From JAFEDN01 sp963712715 (GTDB taxonomy: Bacteria; Pseudomonadota; Gammaproteobacteria; Coxiellales; Coxiellaceae), in assembly GCA_963712715.1 (NCBI GenBank), contig CAVQJI010000016.1, positions 124,001-188,000 on the forward strand: a DNA stretch of 64,000 nucleotides, in the 5' to 3' direction. Shown piece after piece: positions 18,131 through 27,085 of this stretch; position 1 is the first letter of the stretch; every line of letters begins with the position of its first letter. The translations under genes and the position numbers were made by a program. Under the pieces are notes generated by a model, which saw only the letters and a list, made by a program, of their open reading frames with translations, searched no databases and was not told the origin of the DNA.

Positions 18131-18432
18131 GAAAATCTAATATTAGAGCCTGTTCAAAGTCTTCTTACGCACTCTTGTTCCCTCTCCCCCGAGTACGGGC
18201 ATACGCGTCAAGCTAAGGGATTTTGGAAGTTTCCCCCTTTGAAAAAGGGGGATTAAGGGGGATTTTTTGAACAAGGCATTTGTGTTTAGTCCAAAAATCC
18301 CCCCTAACCCCCCTTTTCAAAGGGGGGAATCAGAGGAAAAATCCTTAGTTTGACGCCTATACCGAGTACGGGGAGAGGGAGGAAACGGCCAGCCTTGGAG
18401 ACTTTGAACAGGCTCTTAGATTTTCGAGACTC
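18131..18432. repeat. Nested palindromic repeats (G containing A containing B)
   Basis: No gene. Outer arms (family G) are AGAGCCTGTTCAAAGTCT at about 18146-18163 and its complement AGACTTTGAACAGGCTCT at about 18400-18417, with TTCGAAAATCTAA/TTAGATTTTCGA beyond. Inside is an A-family palindrome (CCCTCTCC..GAGTACGG) split by a B-family element at 18201-18360 (ends ATACGCGTCAAGCTAAGG and CCTTAGTTTGACGCCTAT). B itself contains a smaller palindrome of CCCCCTTT/AAAGGGGG type. The A halves next to B repeat CCGAGTACGGG on both sides. Confidence 0.75.
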
Positions 18433-18624
18433 GCCCCCCCCCAGATAAGTCTTTTGGCTTTAAGCGCTCGATAGATGTCCAGATTGAGGTGTTTGGGAAT
18501 TGAGAAATACGAAGGAATAGTCATTCTATTTCGAGTGTTTCTCGATTTAAACGCCTCAAGATGGATGCTAGCGAATGCTTAAAGTCAAAAGACTTATCTG
18601 AAGAACTATACGATTCAACCAGCA

Positions 18625-19943
18625 TCACAAACTTTGAATTAAACGCTTCAACTCGCTAATAAGGTAAAAAGGAATGGACAAAATTTGTTGATGATATTGT
18701 GCCGGTAACTGAAAAACACGTATGCCTAAAGGAAGATTCTTTTCTTTTAACATGAGTTGTAATGATTTCATATGACCTTTTGATCCAGATTTTACTTCTA
18801 TGGGAATAATTTTTGAATCTAAATGAGTGACAAAATCAACTTCTGCTAAACTGCCTCTCTCTTCTCGTGACCAGTAATATAACTGAGGTTCTTCATAAAA
18901 ATCCTGATAGGCTAATAATTCCTGACCTACCAGCTGTTCAGCAATAGCGCCCCGGTTAATCAAATTGATATCTTCTCTTAATAATTCATTAGGGGAAATG
19001 CCGGTACTGCGAACCACTAAACCGACATCCAAAAATAACCACTTGAATTTCTTTTCATTGACTAACGCTGAAAGAGGTAATCCACTGGCAGCGGTTGCTG
19101 GAAGAGGCTGAATAAGTCCAGCCATACGTAAATGCTCTATAGCCTGCTTAAGATCTCGCGAACGCATCTGTGAATCCAGATGACTGTATTTAATTTGTTG
19201 ACCAATCATTCCGGGAGCAACGGTGAACACTTTTTGTAAATATTGATGCTGGGTTAACCGCGCGTATTTACCAAAATCATGGCGGTAGGTACTCAAAATC
19301 GCTGTTTGAATACGCTGGGTTTGCAGGAAATCCGGATTCTGTAAATAGGCCTGCACCGCAGCAGGCATGCCACCTGTAACCAGATATTGTCGGGTTAACG
19401 TTAACAATTTCTGATGTAACGCAAGGGGTAAAGGTTTGGTTAATGTTATTTCTTTAATCGCTTTAATTAAATCCTCATAATTTAAAGCCAACAAAAATTC
19501 ATGGAAAGACAATGGCTTTAAATAAATAAATTGCACTCGTCCCACAGGCATACTGAAATTTTCATTATTAAGCGCAAATTCCAGTAATGATCCCGCCCCG
19601 ATAACGTGTAAATCTGGCATCTCCTCCTTAAAATAACGTAAAGCCATAATAGCACGTGGGCAATTCTGAATTTCATCCAGAAATAAGAGCGTATCTCCCG
19701 CCGTAATCTTTTGCCTGGAGATCGCCTGGATAGCGTTGATGATGTCGTCAGGTTTGAACGATTGGAAACAGTCACAATATTCTGGCTCTAACTCAAAATT
19801 GATGTTAATAAACTGGCGAAAACGGCGTGCGGCAAGTTGCTCGACCACAAAGGTTTTACCAACCTGTCTAGCCCCGCGAAGTAATAGAGGCAATCTTCAT
19901 AATTAGACCAAATCTCTAATTCATTGATAATTTGTCTTTTCAT
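18625..19943 (-). CDS. AAA ATPase with DUF4143 domain (5' frameshift)
   Basis: A protein of about 439 residues. The Walker A is RGARQVGKT, Walker B LLFLDEIQNCP, and the C-terminal DUF4143 part includes LFLDVGLV, RGAIAEQLVGQELL and the nuclease-like EVDFVTHLDSKIIPIEVKSG. Family members are common, mobile and of unclear function. The usual N-terminus KRQIINELEIW is in another frame starting at ATG 19943, and the break is near 19893 where a base or two is missing. Without repair, a TTG at 19893 could still give a protein with the P-loop. A short piece similar to its 3' end is also found near 23012-23038. Confidence 0.8.
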
Positions 19944-20253
19944 AAAAATACATTTGAATTTTAGCCAAAACACGGAAGTTATATCCCTGTATTTTAGCCA
20001 ACATTTGGCTATTATTCAAATATTTTTTCAGAATGTGGATTTGGTTGACGGAGACGCACCCATTAATCAATAAGTGACGACGATTCGCGTCTGCATCACT
20101 TTGCAAAAATACGCAGCGTAACATTGCGCAGCGTACAAAAAAAATGCCGGAAAGCAATATTGAAGATGCACTAAGGATGTCATTGAAAAACAAAACAGTA
20201 CCTATACGATTATCAATCCCATCATTTATGCGACTTTATCCCTTCTTTTATTA
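19944..20253. other. Intergenic region, no gene seen
   Basis: I see no convincing gene. The last 60 bases before the effector (ATTATTATTTATAGTTCATAATATTC and upstream) closely match the bases downstream of the paralogous effector at 15500-15560. Confidence 0.5.
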
Positions 20254-22902
20254 TTATTTATAGTTCATAATATTCGAAATACTATTATTATTTAAAGATA
20301 ATCGAATATCATTCAGACGCTCCTGTATTAGATGATTTTTTGTATAGCCTAACATAGTATCGAAAGGAATTTTTTCCACAATCGCTCTTAGACCCCCTTC
20401 GGAACATGCTGTTAATTCGTCTTCATTCAAATGATTCCCAAAGGGTTTTTTTGATATCTCTGCAAGTACAGCTTTATATATCTGGTCGTTGTTACATTTA
20501 TCGGGTGATATTCCCCTCTGATCAAATGCTTCTTCTTTAAGTTTTGTTTTTATACCTTCATCTCCTGATAACTCCAGATATTGATTTTCAGGCTGGCCTT
20601 TTACTTTGTAGTAAAATTTTACTTCTTTGTTTTCTTTAACCTCTTTGTATAGATACAAATGATTTCGATCTGATATTTTAATATCGCGTTCTCCTGACAT
20701 CAAAAAGAGATCAGTCTTTTTATCTAGACAATACTCAAGTAAGTTAATTATTTTGTTTGCAGCGTTAACTTTATTTCGGCCACATTTTTTAGGACAGAAA
20801 ATTGAAAACCGACCTAAATTCCCTTTTTTTTCTCTTTCACTAGCATAATTTTTTAGTTCGTCAATTACACTTTGTACTTTTTCAGTCAGAATTTCCAACT
20901 TTTTCTTTTGACGTAGCTCTTCCAACTCATATGGACCAAGCTGTTTCAGAGGTTTATTTTCAATTTCGGAAGTTTTTTGCAATACAAGACGGTTCTGATC
21001 ACTGGAATTTAAATCCCGGCCATTTAACTTGGGATCCAACAACACCTTTACTGATTCTATGTTTATTTTAGCTTCAGATTTATGTTTTTTTGATTTTCCA
21101 TCATCTGTTGGCGTGTCCTTCTTAATCGGTGCATTTTTGTAATTATGTAATTCTTTTTTTAGATTCTCCTTTTCAATTTTGAAAGCTTCTTCCAATTTAA
21201 CAAGGTTGCAATAACAGGTATCTAAATTCTGGTACGGTTCATCACTTTTTGCAATTATTTCCTTAATACTTGTTATAGCTTTTTTCAACAATAAGACGTT
21301 TTCTTTTGATAACTTTTTACCTCCTTCTTGTTGGCTAAGATAAATTAAAACTTCCATCTGCGTTTGATATATCCGGAGTTTTTTAGAGACATTAGGAATA
21401 GTTTTAAACTCTTCATTTTGTTTATTTATGAAATCATCATTTGTGTAAATTTTTGACTGGTCTGATTCCTTCATAATGTCTATTAATATAACTTTAAATT
21501 CATTAAATAAAACCGAGATTTTCGACTCAACATCTTCAATCTTTTTAGTAAAAACTCTAATATAATCTATCAAAGCAGACTCATCCGGTTTGGTAATTGC
21601 ACTATTTACTTCTTTTTTCGGATTAGTTTTATCCTGCTTTGTGATTAAGGGGATTTTCATCGAATCCTTTTGTTCTGAGGAACTATATTTTTTAATGGGA
21701 TGAACTTCATCTTTTTTTGATAACCGCTTCAACTCCTCAATCTTTGAATAATAAGCATCAAGCACTTCCGTCAATTCCTGTCTTTGGTTACCTATCATCC
21801 ATGGGTCCAAATGTTCACAGTACTTAAATGATTGAAATTTATTAACTAAATCTACCTTCCCCCAACGTTCCTGACCCTTCTGAGATAAAAACATGTATGA
21901 ATTGATACCGATCTCCGAAGCATCTATATTTGTGCTAGATCCTGGTTTTAAATTTTCAACAAATTGTCTTATCCCACTAATAAGACTGGGAATAAATTCA
22001 TAAGTTATTGAAGAAACACCTCCTGTTTTATCTAAATTTGCAAATAAGTCCTTACTTTGAAATAACTCAGCAGCCGACACCTCTTGTTCTTGTGGCAAGA
22101 ACTTCAAAAATCTATAAGCCCTTTTGTAAAATTCTAAATTTTCATTTTTCTCCAACTCATCTACTTCAGAAATATGGGTGAATGATTCTATCAAGTTCTC
22201 ATCATTTCCGAAGAGTTCTTTTAAAGTAAGTTGGTTCTCTACAGGCATGAAACCCATTTTTAAATGGAAAATAATTGAGTAAACAGCCTCTAACAAAATC
22301 TTTCCATTAATCTTTGGATCTTTTAAGCCAATGGAAATGGCAAATTGGTATGCTAACGTACCGTAACCCTGAGCATTAGATTGTACAGTATGAATAAGCA
22401 TGTAATCTTTACCGAGATTACTCCCCACAAGTTCCTGCCCGTAACACAGAGCAAAATCAATTGATCCTTTTTGTAATAAACTGGAATAATCTGTTGAACT
22501 TGTATTTCTCTCTCTTTCTTCCAATAAAATTTTTTGGAATTTCTTTCTCGTTTCACTTTCGGCTTCCATATTTTCCATTAGTTTTATATCTGAGGACCAA
22601 CCCTGTCTTGGTGGTAAATAAATATGTACATGATTGGGATTATCTTTTTTATTTGCCTCTCTTGAAGAAATATGGCCGATAAGTTCTTTCCATGAATCTG
22701 GGTCCAAATTAGGCGAAAAATAGAGTTTTATTTCGTTTGTTTCTTTTGGCTGAAGAATGTTTGATAATTTAATTTTTTCTTCCAAAGTTAACTCAATTTT
22801 TTGCTCAACCGAGTTACTTTTTGGAGAACTACTGACGGGATTTTGAATAACATTCTCTGACCGTACTAATGATGACAGATCTAGTTTTTGGTCTATATTC
22901 AT
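20254..22902 (-). CDS. Large effector-like protein, paralogue of 15549-17993
   Basis: An 882-residue protein sharing with its paralogue the blocks SITYEFIPSLI, ESDQSKIYTNDDFINKQN, KKLSKENVLLLKKAI, CPKKCGRNKVNAANKII and the ending HLNEDELTACSEG..MLGYTKNHLI..NIMNYK. It has an extra N-terminal region of about 280 residues (IKLYFSPNLDPDSWKELIGHISS, then YGTLAYQFAISIGLKDP) not seen in the other, and an extra inserted segment near the C-terminus (KNKEVKFYYKVKGQPENQYLE). No signal peptide. The function is unknown; a secreted effector role is inferred from context only. Confidence 0.75.
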   Translation of the reverse strand: MNIDQKLDLSSLVRSENVIQNPVSSSPKSNSVEQKIELTLEEKIKLSNILQPKETNEIKLYFSPNLDPDSWKELIGHISSREANKKDNPNHVHIYLPPRQGWSSDIKLMENMEAESETRKKFQKILLEERERNTSSTDYSSLLQKGSIDFALCYGQELVGSNLGKDYMLIHTVQSNAQGYGTLAYQFAISIGLKDPKINGKILLEAVYSIIFHLKMGFMPVENQLTLKELFGNDENLIESFTHISEVDELEKNENLEFYKRAYRFLKFLPQEQEVSAAELFQSKDLFANLDKTGGVSSITYEFIPSLISGIRQFVENLKPGSSTNIDASEIGINSYMFLSQKGQERWGKVDLVNKFQSFKYCEHLDPWMIGNQRQELTEVLDAYYSKIEELKRLSKKDEVHPIKKYSSSEQKDSMKIPLITKQDKTNPKKEVNSAITKPDESALIDYIRVFTKKIEDVESKISVLFNEFKVILIDIMKESDQSKIYTNDDFINKQNEEFKTIPNVSKKLRIYQTQMEVLIYLSQQEGGKKLSKENVLLLKKAITSIKEIIAKSDEPYQNLDTCYCNLVKLEEAFKIEKENLKKELHNYKNAPIKKDTPTDDGKSKKHKSEAKINIESVKVLLDPKLNGRDLNSSDQNRLVLQKTSEIENKPLKQLGPYELEELRQKKKLEILTEKVQSVIDELKNYASEREKKGNLGRFSIFCPKKCGRNKVNAANKIINLLEYCLDKKTDLFLMSGERDIKISDRNHLYLYKEVKENKEVKFYYKVKGQPENQYLELSGDEGIKTKLKEEAFDQRGISPDKCNNDQIYKAVLAEISKKPFGNHLNEDELTACSEGGLRAIVEKIPFDTMLGYTKNHLIQERLNDIRLSLNNNSISNIMNYK

Positions 22903-23137
22903 TGTATATCTCTATAAAGTAATTAAAATAAAATTCCCACTATTCGTCTAATATAATTTCTGTACGCAATAAAATTTTTCTGATTGTCTCAACGTCGTCC
23001 ATTAACTTGTCATTTTGAATTAAACGCTTCAACTCATTTCTCTTTATAACTTAGATTATGTACATATTATAATTACGAAACCTTAACGCAGCATTAATTG
23101 AAATAAGTCATTGATTTATAATTAATTTTTATGATCC

Positions 23138-23277
23138 CACAGCGCTGGACGTTTTAAATTTATGCAATACGACAATAATAAATCCCGCGACGGCTGGCTC
23201 TGATATTATTTACACCAGTTCCCTGGAAATTTTAATTAAAATTATTGAAAAACAGGCGCTGAATGAGTGCTTTCATT
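23138..23277 (+). pseudogene. Second, decayed copy of the polX 3' end
   Basis: Aligns along its length with polX 15337-15487. Both contain CACAG.GCTG, AAATTTATGCA.TACG, CGGCTGGCT, TCTGATATTATT, TTCCCTGGAAATTTTA and AGGCGCTGAATGAGTG, including the region of the polX stop codon. Small indels and substitutions mean it no longer encodes the PolX C-terminus. Confidence 0.8.
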
Positions 23278-25869
23278 GGACAAGCTTTTAACTGTATTTC
23301 CCGGAAAGATGCGAATGTGACTACTTTTTTCCTGTTGAGAAAGCTGATGTAAAGTGGAAAACTGGTGGGACAATGCCATAAAATCGGAGTATTCTTTACT
23401 GAGTTTTTGGGCTATTCTTTTGGCCAGAGAGAGTACCGGAAAATATTCTTTAGCTAGGGGTAATTTGCCAAAAGTGGAAAAAAAATTATTGAGCAATTCA
23501 CAGTGCTTATAAATTATTTCTTTTCGATTAGCGACCTGTAATGGTGAAGTTTGCAGGATTTTTTCAAATTCGATTAAATCCTGATGAATGGGTGGTATCA
23601 CTTCTTCAGCGACATTTTTCGCATACGCTTCGGGATTATCCAATAAATCCTGCAAATGTAAATTAATTAGCTGCATTGTTTCGGCAGAGAGAGCGGCGGG
23701 ATCAGAATCTACTCGATAAAAAGTGATGGATCCTGGCGTAAAATAGGAAATGGCGAGGATTTGCACATGCCAATGACCTTGCGTGCCGAAAAAGATAATG
23801 TGCAGACGAGGCTCGTCACAGGGTTGCGAGAGTACATACAAATTTCTGGCGGCACGCATTTTATCATTGGGAAGGCAACCGCCAAAAATGGAAGATTTTT
23901 CCAATTTTGATTCTTCGGCCGCCGTGAGAGAATGGATGATCGTGTAAGCGGGTATTCCCGCGTTCTCATTCATCATGGATAATTGTTTGTGGAGGCCGGG
24001 AAATAATTCAACCAGTTTTGCCTCGCTTCCCGCGGTTGCGCACGTCATGATGTTATTTAAATCTACGGCGGTTAAATCTTCGTTGCGATTGGATAAAATG
24101 TTTTTCACCAATGCCTTAAATTGCAAAAATTGATTTGTTAAATCTTTCCAGAGTGATATCGGTAAGGGTTGTGAATAAGGATTGCATACATCCAGGAGAA
24201 AATTAAAAGCATACAATAACGTCCAATATCCGCAATCAGAGCTACCCGGTTTTTGCGGCCTCACGTTAAAGCTGCGCGTAGAAACTGTATTTTTTTTATT
24301 TTCCAGGGTTGAGTAACTCGATAACCTTTGCATTTTCGCAACGATTTTTTCAAATAATGAAGGAATCAAATATTCCATAACCTGTAAAGAATTAACTTTT
24401 GGAATAAATAAAGCAATTATTTCAGCAAACTGATTAGCGATAACAGAAAGAATATTCGCAGCATTATCATGTTCCAGGGATGCGGTTCCATCCATCAGTG
24501 AAGCCGTTTCAATATTAATGGAATTATACCAGAAGGGCAAAACATCACGGCTTTTAAAGACCTTAAAAACTTCATAGGCGGTTTTTAGATTGTTTTTATC
24601 CTGAAAAATAGTGTCGTAATAATGTAGAGATTTTATCTTTTCTATATCCGCATACTTAAAAATATCTATATTTCTCCTGTAAAACTCTACACTCAAATAT
24701 TTATTACCGGATAAAGAGTTATTCAGTAAGTTTGTTAATCGATTATAAAAACAACGCTCATCCTGATAAAAATTTTTTTTTCTAAAAATTTCAATCAAAA
24801 CTAAAGCCACAATTTGTCTTTTTGTATGTAATAATTTCCGGCCCTTCTCTTCGTTAGATTTCTCAAGAATATTAAAGGCGGAATCAAATTCATTTTTTAT
24901 TTTATTCTCGTATTCACAGAATAACATGCAAATATCAATTAAAGGCGAAGCCGTATTTAATGTACCCGTACTAAATAAAGAGTATAAATTAACCAGGATT
25001 GCGCCGAAATCGAAATATCTGGCAGTTTCCCTACATTCTCTTAAAATTCCTTTAACGTTTGAAAGAGATTCATTCTTTATTGCCCGGCGCAGGCAGTTAT
25101 GAATGACCTGTGTAAGGTCCAGATTTAACTTTTTCGCCAGCCTGATTAAATAACGTAAAATTTTCGGATTATTAGGCCGCGAAGCAAAGAGAACCAGTAA
25201 ATGATCCCCATTCAGATATAAATGATTTTTAACATATAAACGTAAAGCTAATTTTTTAAGTTTCAGTTTTTCATCTTCACGAATATTGTCGATATTCTCT
25301 GGATAATATAATTCATGGATGCTATCCAGGACATATTTTTCGAGTAACTGATTGTCTTCAAAATAATAAATTTGACCAAAAGTATAATAAAGCGGTCTAT
25401 ACCGAATGTGCTCATAAGAATAATTGCGAATAACCACCAGGCACTGTGGTAAAGTAGATTTTTGCAACAGGGACCAGGCAATATCCTTCATTTCTTTTTC
25501 ATGAAGACTACGATTATTGGGGGATGTTTTATTACAATAATTATAAATTTCAAAATGATAGTTTTTTAAAATCGCGGGATTATTTTCGTCGATAAATCCC
25601 AATAAGGATTTTTGACGCATTACCCGATCTTTTTTAGTTTCCAGGTAAGAACCTTCCATAATGTCTTTAATATCTTTTAAACGCTTATCCTGAAGACTTT
25701 TTTGACCAAATTTAGGCTCTTTTTTCAAAGTCTGATAGACTCTATTACTGATGTCTTCACCCACTTGCGCAGCAGTGGCTACTCGCAGGGAAGCATAACT
25801 ATCGTAATTATCTTCTTCTGGAAACCGATTCTCTAAAATTTCCTTTATTCTTTTTTTCATATATTTCAC
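23242..25869 (-). CDS. Effector-like protein with putative papain-like cysteine protease domain
   Basis: An 875-residue protein with no signal peptide and an unrecognised helical N-terminal half. From about residue 530 there is a possible cysteine-protease core: Gln539, Cys546 in PGSSDCGYWTLLYAFNFLL at the start of a predicted helix, His699 in FFGTQGHWHVQILAI, and Asp721/723 in YRVDSDP. The order Gln-Cys-His-Asp and the Cys-at-helix-start and GHW features match papain-fold or deubiquitinase-like enzymes. This is motif reasoning, not a database match. It lies between the polX 3' remnant and the polA 3' remnant. Its 3' end overlaps the former. Confidence 0.7.
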   Translation of the reverse strand: MKYMKKRIKEILENRFPEEDNYDSYASLRVATAAQVGEDISNRVYQTLKKEPKFGQKSLQDKRLKDIKDIMEGSYLETKKDRVMRQKSLLGFIDENNPAILKNYHFEIYNYCNKTSPNNRSLHEKEMKDIAWSLLQKSTLPQCLVVIRNYSYEHIRYRPLYYTFGQIYYFEDNQLLEKYVLDSIHELYYPENIDNIREDEKLKLKKLALRLYVKNHLYLNGDHLLVLFASRPNNPKILRYLIRLAKKLNLDLTQVIHNCLRRAIKNESLSNVKGILRECRETARYFDFGAILVNLYSLFSTGTLNTASPLIDICMLFCEYENKIKNEFDSAFNILEKSNEEKGRKLLHTKRQIVALVLIEIFRKKNFYQDERCFYNRLTNLLNNSLSGNKYLSVEFYRRNIDIFKYADIEKIKSLHYYDTIFQDKNNLKTAYEVFKVFKSRDVLPFWYNSINIETASLMDGTASLEHDNAANILSVIANQFAEIIALFIPKVNSLQVMEYLIPSLFEKIVAKMQRLSSYSTLENKKNTVSTRSFNVRPQKPGSSDCGYWTLLYAFNFLLDVCNPYSQPLPISLWKDLTNQFLQFKALVKNILSNRNEDLTAVDLNNIMTCATAGSEAKLVELFPGLHKQLSMMNENAGIPAYTIIHSLTAAEESKLEKSSIFGGCLPNDKMRAARNLYVLSQPCDEPRLHIIFFGTQGHWHVQILAISYFTPGSITFYRVDSDPAALSAETMQLINLHLQDLLDNPEAYAKNVAEEVIPPIHQDLIEFEKILQTSPLQVANRKEIIYKHCELLNNFFSTFGKLPLAKEYFPVLSLAKRIAQKLSKEYSDFMALSHQFSTLHQLSQQEKSSHIRIFPGNTVKSLSNESTHSAPVFQ

Positions 25870-25883
25870 TCGAATAATTTAGT

Positions 25884-25966
25884 CATCGCGAGCGCCAGCG
25901 AAGCAATCCAGTTCGCACTTCGGACAACGCTCTGTGCTGGATTGCTTCGCTAACGCTCGCAATGAC
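25884..25966. repeat. C-family palindromic repeat
   Basis: Arms GCGAGCGCCAGCGAAGCAAT and ATTGCTTCGCTAACGCTCGC flank a short variable loop. Other copies: 30498-30580, 33747-33826, 63403-63486 and a half copy near 4165-4204. Confidence 0.8.
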
Positions 25967-25980
25967 GAGCTGAATCTAAA

Positions 25981-26118
25981 ATCAATGCGCTTCGTCCCAA
26001 TTATCGCCGATGCCGATATCGACGACCAGAGGCACGCTGAGTTCTATCACCTGTTCCATGCAACGCCGCACTTCACGGCTAATCAGCTCAATTTCTGCTT
26101 CGGGAACATCAAATTTTT
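25981..26118 (-). pseudogene. Second copy of the polA 3' end
   Basis: Nearly identical to 27085-27222, the last 45 or so codons of polA with its stop codon (ATCAATGCGCTTCGTCCC at the start of both). One base differs in the first 110; similarity fades after about 26118. No upstream polA sequence is present, so it is a fragment. Confidence 0.9.
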
Positions 26119-26246
26119 ACTAATATTCATCAATAACAATTTTAAAAACAAGTAATTATAACCAATTCCAAGCATAAATAGTCAATGTGATATATAATTA
26201 TTATAAAATTAATATAAAAGCAAATAAAAGATATGGAGAATTTATT

Positions 26247-26819
26247 ATGAAAATTTTTCAATTAACCATTAAATTTACATTAGCTTTTTTATCCATCCTG
26301 AATTTTGGTATAGCTGAGGCCTGCACTCTTCCTAACGTTTCAACATTGAATATCGGCAATCAAGTGAGCAAAACCTCCAGTAATACTGAAAGACCTCTAC
26401 CACTACCCCTGACTATAAAAGTTCATTTAGACGAATCCTGTTCATGTAATACTAATATGCCTAATGGCACAAAAGAACAGATCATACAGTGGGGTTCTGA
26501 TACAGGAAAAATGAGTATTTCTTCCGATATTGAAGGATCATGCAGAACCTGTTTAAGCAGTAGTCCGTTACAATCAGCCATGGCGTCTGACTGTACATCT
26601 ACCACGCTAACATATCATCTATATGTTGTAGATAAGGATGGAAACTATCCAAATGAAACAGCTACTCTTGTTCTTAAGAAAGATAATTATTCCGCACCAA
26701 TGAAAATTTCTAGCTTTGTTTCTAATGACCCTAATTATAAAGTTGGCCAAAGCTCACAAAACACTTCTACTTCTTTTTATGTTGCAGTATGCAACAAAGA
26801 CGCAACAACTTGCCCTTAA
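26247..26819 (+). CDS. Secreted Cys-rich protein, unknown
   Basis: A 190-residue protein with a clear signal peptide (KIFQLTIKFTLAFLSILNFG, cleavage after about AEA). The mature part is Ser/Thr/Asn-rich and has eight cysteines (CSC, CRTC, DCTS, VCN, TTC and others), suggesting disulphides in the periplasm or outside the cell. I chose ATG 26247 with the TGGAGAA ribosome site; an in-frame upstream start at 26187 lacks one. It lies between the two copies of the polA 3' end and is AT-rich, so it was probably acquired. No family recognised. Confidence 0.7.
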   Translation: MKIFQLTIKFTLAFLSILNFGIAEACTLPNVSTLNIGNQVSKTSSNTERPLPLPLTIKVHLDESCSCNTNMPNGTKEQIIQWGSDTGKMSISSDIEGSCRTCLSSSPLQSAMASDCTSTTLTYHLYVVDKDGNYPNETATLVLKKDNYSAPMKISSFVSNDPNYKVGQSSQNTSTSFYVAVCNKDATTCP

Positions 26820-26896
26820 TCCTGCATGTGATGAGGGGTCAACTTTCGAAAAATCTTTTGAGTGATTCATAGTTACACCCCTGATTACGTCGTCCC

Positions 26897-27062
26897 GCGG
26901 CTTGTCCGCATAGGTATCAGTTTAAGGAATCTTCTCTAATTTCCCCCTTTGAAAAAGGGGGATTAAGGGGGATTTTTTTAAATAAATCCCTCCTAACCTC
27001 CCTTTTTCAAAGGGAGGAATCGGACAAAACTCCTTAACCTGACGCCTATGCGGCTTGTCCGC
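26897..27062. mobile_element. B-family palindromic element with 13-base flanking duplication
   Basis: The element is 26910-27049, ends ATAGGTATCAGTTTAAGGA and TCCTTAACCTGACGCCTAT. It is flanked by exact 13-base direct repeats GCGGCTTGTCCGC (26897-26909 and 27050-27062). Removing the element and one repeat restores the perfect palindrome GTCGTCCCGCGG-CTTG-TCCGCGGGACGAC, so it sits at a hairpin apex. The interior has a CCCCCTTT/AAAGGG palindrome and no gene. Confidence 0.85.
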
Positions 27063-27085
27063 GGGACGACCGCTCTATGAATTAA

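Noticed and set aside
26187..26246. Earlier start for the secreted Cys-rich protein
   Set aside because: It lacks a ribosome site and places charged residues before the signal peptide.
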